Origin: Psychrobacter sp. Pi2-1
Lineage (GTDB): Bacteria; Pseudomonadota; Gammaproteobacteria; Pseudomonadales; Moraxellaceae
NCBI RefSeq assembly: GCF_904846645.1
Contig: NZ_CAJHBO010000008.1
Coordinates: 62,001 to 126,000 of the forward strand
Direction of reading: 5' to 3'
Length of the DNA: 64,000 nucleotides
The notes beneath the pieces are model-generated. The model searched no databases and was not told where the DNA came from. It saw nothing but the letters and a program-made list of their open reading frames with translations. The position numbers and the translations under genes were made by a program. Of this stretch, positions 59,688 through 64,000 are shown piece after piece (positions within the stretch are counted from its first letter, which is position 1; each line of letters starts with the position of its first letter).

Positions 59688-60794
59688 ATGATGAACCAAC
59701 CAATAGATCCTTTTTTTCGGCGTTTATTTATTGTCGTGGCGTTAGTGGTGGCTGTGTTTCTCTTGTATTTAATGATGCCCGTCATCGTGCCTTTCGTTTT
59801 TGCCTTTATGCTGGCTTATCTATTTAATCCTCTAGTCAAGCGCCTATCAAAATATATCAAGCGTTGGGTCGCGATTATTATCGTCTACTCGACAATTACT
59901 TTAGGGATGGCGTTATTATTATGGTGGTTGGTACCGACACTATGGCATCAGCTGCAAGCGGCGTGGGATTATTTGCCAAAGATATTTAATTGGTACAATC
60001 AAGTCGTACGAGAGTGGTTCAATAGTAATACTCGTATCAAACTGCCTCAATTAGAGTCGAAAGAATTTTCCGATACTCTCGTCGATTATATGCAAACGAA
60101 CTATAAGTTCGCTGATGCTAGCACCATGATGAGCCAAATACTGACCTCAAGTATGAACTTCATCAATAACGCAGGTCTTATTGTATTGGTACCTATTCTA
60201 ACCTTCTATTTCTTGTTTAATTGGGATCAGCGCTTGCATAACTGGAAGATGGCGATACCAGGTGCTTACTGTCAAAAAGTGACTGAAATAGCTAAGGAAT
60301 GTGATCTGGCATTGATGGCATTTATCAAAGGGCAATTACTGGTGATGGTGTTGCTAGGCGCTATTTATGCTGTACAGTTACAGCTCATTGGGCTAGAGCT
60401 TGGGCTTATCATTGGTATGGTAGCAGGCATTGCCAGTTTTGTGCCGTACTTAGGATTCGGCATTGGTTTCATCGCAGCTATTATCGCCTGCTTATTTCAG
60501 TTTGGATTAGACTGGACGTATTTGTCATTGGTCGTAGGTGCGTTCTTGATTGGACAAGCTGCAGAAGGTTATATCCTACAACCGTTGCTGTTAGGTGATA
60601 AGATTGGTCTATCGCCATTGTGGGTCATATTCGCTGTATTGGCAGGTGCCAGTCTACTAGGCTTTGTCGGTATGCTTATTGCCTTACCAGTGTCCGCTGT
60701 CTTAAACGTCCTGTTCCGCCATTTATACAGCTATTATCGAACCACTGACTTTTATAAAGGTCGTAAACAACTGGCACTGTTTGAAAAAAGATAA
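59688..60794 (+). CDS. AI-2E family transporter (PerM type)
   Basis: Inner-membrane protein of the PF01594 family, 368 residues with about eight membrane helices: two close together at 11-47, one near 60-80, then a large soluble stretch (about 85-160), and the rest from 163 on. Landmarks include PVIVPFVFAFMLAYLFNPLV near 31-50, VLVPILTFYFLFNWDQRL near 167, and the family-typical GMVAGIASFVPYLGFGIG near 243-260. Members include an AI-2 exporter and Na+/H+ antiporters; the substrate here is unknown. AGGA precedes the ATG. The purMN-AI-2E-hda neighbourhood recurs in related genomes. Confidence 0.88.
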   Translation: MMNQPIDPFFRRLFIVVALVVAVFLLYLMMPVIVPFVFAFMLAYLFNPLVKRLSKYIKRWVAIIIVYSTITLGMALLLWWLVPTLWHQLQAAWDYLPKIFNWYNQVVREWFNSNTRIKLPQLESKEFSDTLVDYMQTNYKFADASTMMSQILTSSMNFINNAGLIVLVPILTFYFLFNWDQRLHNWKMAIPGAYCQKVTEIAKECDLALMAFIKGQLLVMVLLGAIYAVQLQLIGLELGLIIGMVAGIASFVPYLGFGIGFIAAIIACLFQFGLDWTYLSLVVGAFLIGQAAEGYILQPLLLGDKIGLSPLWVIFAVLAGASLLGFVGMLIALPVSAVLNVLFRHLYSYYRTTDFYKGRKQLALFEKR

Positions 60795-61122
60795 TTATCT
60801 TATTATTGAATACACTAGATAAAGATTGATATGTAATATCAAGATAGGAACGCAATGATTGATAAGGCTTAATGGGTAAAAGACTTGTCAGTCATTTTGT
60901 AAATATGTTATATATAGGCGCAGTGTTGATAGTATCAACCGTTTTGGTACCAGTTTTGCTAAATTTGTTTTCAACAAAGTGTCTGACCTATTTTTGCAAA
61001 TACTATAGGGCCATTACTTACAGTTGTAGCGGCTAGTATTGATAGTAATGAATACAGCTCAAAGTAACCTATCTTTTCTATTATATTTTTCCATTGCACT
61101 ACGCAACACGAGTTGATGATTC
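60795..61122. other. spacer between the AI-2E transporter gene and hda
   Basis: 328 bases; apart from a possible 54-residue membrane protein (annotated with low confidence) nothing is recognised. No terminator hairpin was found for the transporter gene. Confidence 0.5.
60872..61036 (+). CDS. possible small membrane protein (54 residues)
   Basis: An ATG at 60872, four bases after AAGG, opens 54 codons. The product starts MGKRLVSHFVNMLYIGA and has one strong hydrophobic helix (about 12-33), followed by a short Cys/Tyr-rich tail (three Cys). The pattern of a basic start, membrane helix and short tail is plausible for a small membrane protein, but length and AT-rich setting allow chance. No family recognised. 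Confidence 0.3.
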   Translation: MGKRLVSHFVNMLYIGAVLIVSTVLVPVLLNLFSTKCLTYFCKYYRAITYSCSG

Positions 61123-61926
61123 ATGGCAGAAGCACAGCTAAGTCTCAATCTGGACATTAAGCATGATGCAAGTCTCAGCGACTTTGCCGGTCCCGGTTGG
61201 ATGTCGATTATTGATGCAGTACGGCAGTTACATGTCGGCCTGATCGGTCAACTATATCTGTTTGGTAGCCCTGCCACAGGTAAGTCTCATTTGCTGTCCG
61301 CTATTTGTGAGTCATTTATCGAAATGGACAAATCGGCTATCTGTTTGTCACTTAATGAGCTGATTCATACAGATGTCCACGTACTATCATCTCTAGAAAA
61401 CTTTGATCTGATTGCCATCGATGATTTGGAAGTGCTTGAGCAGAGTAGCCAGTGGCAAGAAGCTTTATTTCACCTGATCAATCGTAGCCGAGAAGGGCAA
61501 CGCCAGTTATTGTTTGCCGCTAATAAACCAGCCGACGACTTACCATTCCAGTTAAGAGATTTAATGACGCGTTTGGCACAGGCACCGACCTTTAAAGTGC
61601 CTACTGGTCATGATTTGGCAGACAGACAAGCATTATTACAGTCTATTTTGCGTCGGCGCGGATGGCAGTTTGACGATCGAATTATTGATCACTTACTAAC
61701 TGATGGACCGCATCGTATCGGTGCGATGATGGAAGTACTTAATTATATTCAACCAATGTTTTCTAACCTTGGTCGCAGTAATATCTCAAAAGCAGTCATA
61801 AGTGATGCTCTGCGTACCATCGATGAGCAGACGCTTGCCGCGGAGCTGGCGGATATCGCTCAAGAGACGCAAGTGGATAACGACACGCCTAATCAAGACC
61901 AACATACGATGCCACTTGATTTTTAG
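61123..61926 (+). CDS. hda: DnaA inactivator Hda
   Basis: AAA+ protein that, with the sliding clamp, stimulates DnaA-ATP hydrolysis to prevent re-initiation. The protein has 267 residues. The N-terminal clamp-binding motif AQLSLNLD is at about 3-10. Walker A is GSPATGKSH near 49-57, Walker B LIAIDDLEVLEQ near 103-114, and sensor-like LRDLMTRLAQAPTFKVP near 149-165 (with the arginine-finger region). Length is greater than E. coli Hda (about 230-250), owing to a C-terminal acidic tail (about 245-267). It sits after the AI-2E transporter gene, as in related bacteria. Confidence 0.92.
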   Translation: MAEAQLSLNLDIKHDASLSDFAGPGWMSIIDAVRQLHVGLIGQLYLFGSPATGKSHLLSAICESFIEMDKSAICLSLNELIHTDVHVLSSLENFDLIAIDDLEVLEQSSQWQEALFHLINRSREGQRQLLFAANKPADDLPFQLRDLMTRLAQAPTFKVPTGHDLADRQALLQSILRRRGWQFDDRIIDHLLTDGPHRIGAMMEVLNYIQPMFSNLGRSNISKAVISDALRTIDEQTLAAELADIAQETQVDNDTPNQDQHTMPLDF

Positions 61927-62028
61927 CAGCAAGACTTCTAGCAGTAAGACCTTTAGCAGCAAAAAATGAATAACCGTTAGAATACAAATACTTTGTCCAA
62001 CTCGCTTTTACTATTAATGGAATAACTT

Positions 62029-62733
62029 ATGAAATCGAATACTCTTTTGCTAAAGAAATTAACGATAGGTACGCTGTTGGCAGGGGCTGCCTCGGTCTCT
62101 ATGTTGTCACAGGCAGCGGTTACTCTACAGGTTGATGACCATATCAAAGTAACTGCTATTAATGGGCAGGAAATTCAGCAGAGTGCTTTTCAGCCGCTAC
62201 AAAAAACATTTACGTTACAGCCTGGACAACATGCTATTACTGCTAAGTATGACCGTTTATATAACTTGCGTCGTGATGAGCATGATTATTTGCGTTCAGG
62301 TAATGTCAGTGTGACGGCACAATTAGCCGACAATCAAACATATCGTTTGACTATGCCTAATCAACCAGAAGATTATGAAGCTGCTAGAGAATATGCCAAG
62401 CAGCCAACACTCGCTGTGCAACAGAATAATACGGTCATTGCTAGCCAGCAAAGTATGGCCGGTAACCAAGGTGGTCTATTTTCAGGCCTTGGTAAAGCGC
62501 TAGGCGGCGTGTTCGGCGGTGCAGGTGATGCAGAGTTACAGAACCAACGTGCTATCGCCTCTTTAGATCAACCAGTAGTAAATTCTACTAGCAACGTCAA
62601 TACTGGCACGACCACTGTTAAGCAAGCATCTAGCGTAAATACTTCTACTAGTACGTTAGATACGTTTATGCAAGTATGGCTACAAGCCACACCTGCTGAA
62701 CGTGAAAAAATGCGTCAATGGATCCAAAAATAA
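62029..62733 (+). CDS. DUF2057 family exported protein
   Basis: 234 residues. A signal peptide (about 1-29, ending LSQAAV) is followed by a beta-rich domain matching DUF2057/YccT: VTLQVDDHIKVTAINGQEI and LQPGQHAITAKYDRLYNL, then GNVSVTAQLADNQTYRLTMP. A Gly-rich patch (GGLFSGLGKALGGVFGGAGD at about 147-166) and an Asn/Thr/Ser-rich region precede a C-terminal helix with WLQATPAEREKMRQWI. Likely periplasmic. Family function is not settled. Followed by a perfect terminator. Confidence 0.82.
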   Translation: MKSNTLLLKKLTIGTLLAGAASVSMLSQAAVTLQVDDHIKVTAINGQEIQQSAFQPLQKTFTLQPGQHAITAKYDRLYNLRRDEHDYLRSGNVSVTAQLADNQTYRLTMPNQPEDYEAAREYAKQPTLAVQQNNTVIASQQSMAGNQGGLFSGLGKALGGVFGGAGDAELQNQRAIASLDQPVVNSTSNVNTGTTTVKQASSVNTSTSTLDTFMQVWLQATPAEREKMRQWIQK

Positions 62734-62760
62734 ATCTATCTTCTATAAAAGATAGACAAT

Positions 62761-62788
62761 AAAAAAGCACCTAATTAGGTGCTTTTTT
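62761..62788. terminator. terminator after the DUF2057 gene
   Basis: A 28-base perfect palindrome (core GCACCTAA / TTAGGTGC with A and T tracts), between convergent genes and able to act in both directions. Confidence 0.9.
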
Positions 62789-62851
62789 ATTGTTTAGAAC
62801 TTGATGATCATTATGCTTATTAAGATTTAGCCTAGTAAAATCTAACGACTA

Positions 62852-63337
62852 TTAACCCAAAAACGCGTTATACATCCATACCAGTTTTTCTTGTTCTTGT
62901 ACGTAAGCATCAACTAGGTCAGCTGAACCTTGGTCTTCGCTCTCTTCTGCTAGGGCTGATACTTGACGCTGTTCTGTAATTAACGCTTGCAAGCCAGTCA
63001 CTACGCCTTTGACGCAGCTTGTACCATCTTTGACATTTTTGTCTTCACTGATGCTAGTATGCTGCGTAAAATCGCTATAAGCGTGAAGTGGTGTACCACC
63101 CAACGTCAAAATACGCTCAGCAATTTCATCAATTTGGAGTTGTAGTGACGTATACAGTTCTTCAAATTGCGGATGCAAAGTAAAGAAATGCTCACCCTTT
63201 ACATTCCAGTGATAGCCACGTACGTTTAAATAAAACACGTGATATGTTGATAGTAGATTGTTCAATTTGGCGATGACTTCGCTCATGTCTGCTTTTTCTA
63301 GACCGATCTGGTTAGTAGCATTATTAGAATTACTCAT
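62852..63337 (-). CDS. dps: Dps-family DNA-protection ferritin
   Basis: Twelve-subunit mini-ferritin that oxidises Fe2+ with H2O2 and shields DNA in starvation and oxidative stress. The protein has 161 residues. Ferroxidase residues lie between subunits: His and Asp/Glu in STYHVFYLNVRGYHWNVKG (about 30-48) and FEELYTSLQLQIDEIAERIL (about 58-77). The N-terminal tail of about 20 residues is short and little basic, so DNA binding may be weaker than in E. coli Dps. AAGGAC precedes the ATG. Two palindromes with CTAT/ATAG halves lie upstream. Confidence 0.92.
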   Translation of the reverse strand: MSNSNNATNQIGLEKADMSEVIAKLNNLLSTYHVFYLNVRGYHWNVKGEHFFTLHPQFEELYTSLQLQIDEIAERILTLGGTPLHAYSDFTQHTSISEDKNVKDGTSCVKGVVTGLQALITEQRQVSALAEESEDQGSADLVDAYVQEQEKLVWMYNAFLG

Positions 63338-63442
63338 AGTATTGTCCTTATAGTGTGAGTGTGGTTATACAATAATAAATAAAGAAGAATAAAGGGTCTC
63401 ATGAATTAAAATGCAGAGAAAAATACTTTAGTTTTCATCTGT

Positions 63443-63458
63443 ATCTATCAATATAGAT
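63443..63458 (-). promoter_or_regulatory. palindrome upstream of dps (proximal)
   Basis: ATCTAT-CAAT-ATAGAT is a perfect 6-4-6 palindrome 105 bases upstream of the dps start. It contains CTAT/ATAG tetranucleotides of the kind OxyR reads, but with a different spacing. Confidence 0.4.
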
Positions 63459-63481
63459 TCTATCTCTTCCTTTGATGCTTA

Positions 63482-63503
63482 TAATAATAGCAAACTATTA
63501 TTA
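63482..63503 (-). promoter_or_regulatory. palindrome upstream of dps (distal)
   Basis: TAATAATAG-CAAA-CTATTATTA is a perfect 9-4-9 palindrome about 145 bases upstream of dps. A candidate oxidative-stress or iron-regulator operator; it could also be an RNA hairpin at the end of the upstream gene at 63604. Confidence 0.45.
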
Positions 63504-63603
63504 ATAAGTTAAATTTAATAAATACAATTTTACGATTGGTTTTATAAAACTAAAGCTAAGTCTCTCTACTGTTTTTCTAAACGATAGAGATACCTAATTA
63601 CAT

Positions 63604-64000
63604 TTACGCTGGTGGCTGCAAGTTTTCAGGATTTAAACCTTTAACGGGAACCACTTCTTGTAAATGTTGACGTATCGTATCGATAGGAAACTTCTGTGCT
63701 TGCAAGCGTTTTGGTACGATTTGGCTACCTTGCTGACCTTTTAGTTCAAACATCATAAAGATATAGTCATCAGTCTCATCCCAGCTCTTGATAGAGGTCC
63801 AAGGAATAACTGCTTGCTGAGTCGCGCCTGCACGCATTTGCATACCGCGCATTTGCGAGTTTTTCATCATATCAGGCTGGTTGCTTGGCATCGCCATGAC
63901 TAAACCATGCTTTTGCACACCTAACTTCATCTGGCGCATTTCATCTGGCATCTCTTGGTCGGCAACTTGTTTGTCAAACTCTCTTTTTACGTACCATTTA
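63604..64000 (-). CDS. YcxB-like protein, 3' part (5' end beyond the window)
   Basis: The frame stays open from an internal ATG at 63951 to the right edge (upstream codons read KWYVKREFDKQVADQE), so this is the C-terminal 132 residues of a longer protein. It resembles the cytoplasmic end of YcxB-like membrane proteins: VIPWTSIKSWDETDDYIFMMF near 45-65 of the internal-ATG numbering, and LQAQKFPIDTIRQHL further on. The N-terminal membrane helices would lie outside. Met-rich stretch MMKNSQMRGMQMRAG is odd. Assignment is tentative. Confidence 0.6.
   Translation of the reverse strand, partial: KWYVKREFDKQVADQEMPDEMRQMKLGVQKHGLVMAMPSNQPDMMKNSQMRGMQMRAGATQQAVIPWTSIKSWDETDDYIFMMFELKGQQGSQIVPKRLQAQKFPIDTIRQHLQEVVPVKGLNPENLQPPA

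Overview
The window looks like chromosome of a Moraxellaceae gammaproteobacterium, most likely Psychrobacter. The pointers are the order pyrG-kdsA-(copper genes)-eno-ftsB-ispD, purM-purN next to an AI-2E transporter and hda, a glyoxylate shunt made of AceA and malate synthase G, moderate to low GC with AT-rich spacers, and many enzymes carrying Asp/Asn/Ser/Thr-rich tails. No phage, insertion sequence, integron or CRISPR array is visible; it is a core region with small accessory inserts. Organism assignment is inference from protein resemblance and gene order.

Layout. 1-5150: iron uptake, with a siderophore ABC transporter on the minus strand and tonB-exbB-exbD on the plus strand, divergent around two Fur-box-like palindromes. 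5300-13600: a DUF2799 lipoprotein, an unknown protein, topA, a lipoprotein Cu/Zn superoxide dismutase and lon. 13900-23300: a YuiF-type permease, two orphan small proteins, 5-formyl-THF cyclo-ligase, fumC, an orphan membrane protein between look-alike terminators, a MipA/OmpV outer membrane protein, a rhomboid protease, an L-lactate dehydrogenase-type flavoenzyme and a glutaredoxin-like protein. 23500-33500: mtgA, ppk1, a run of four small acidic disordered proteins (26952-28108), miaE, glcB and a porin. 33600-42800: pyrG, kdsA, a copper module (Cys-less HMA-like protein, HMA chaperone, CopA ATPase), eno, ftsB, ispD. 43100-52050: a BLUF photoreceptor with a membrane anchor, tRNA-Glu, a small basic membrane protein, rnt, pyrC, argG, an orphan anchored protein, a signal-less YkuD enzyme resembling ElsL, and a CYTH-CHAD protein. 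52150-64000: aceA with a divergent LysR regulator, a succinate-semialdehyde dehydrogenase-like enzyme, purN-purM, an AI-2E transporter, hda, a DUF2057 protein, dps and a partial gene at the edge.

How the genes fit together: iron uptake is balanced by iron and oxidant protection (Dps, SodC); the glyoxylate shunt (AceA, GlcB, FumC) with lactate and semialdehyde oxidation suggests growth on acetate and small organic acids; Ppk1 makes polyphosphate and the CYTH-CHAD protein may bind it or hydrolyse triphosphate.

Most interesting items: the four-gene hydrophilin-like cluster behind ppk1; repeated low-complexity N-terminal extensions on at least five housekeeping enzymes; the copper module inside the pyrG-kdsA-eno-ftsB-ispD block, with an HMA-like protein that has lost its cysteines; the membrane-tethered BLUF protein; and the cytoplasmic YkuD enzyme.
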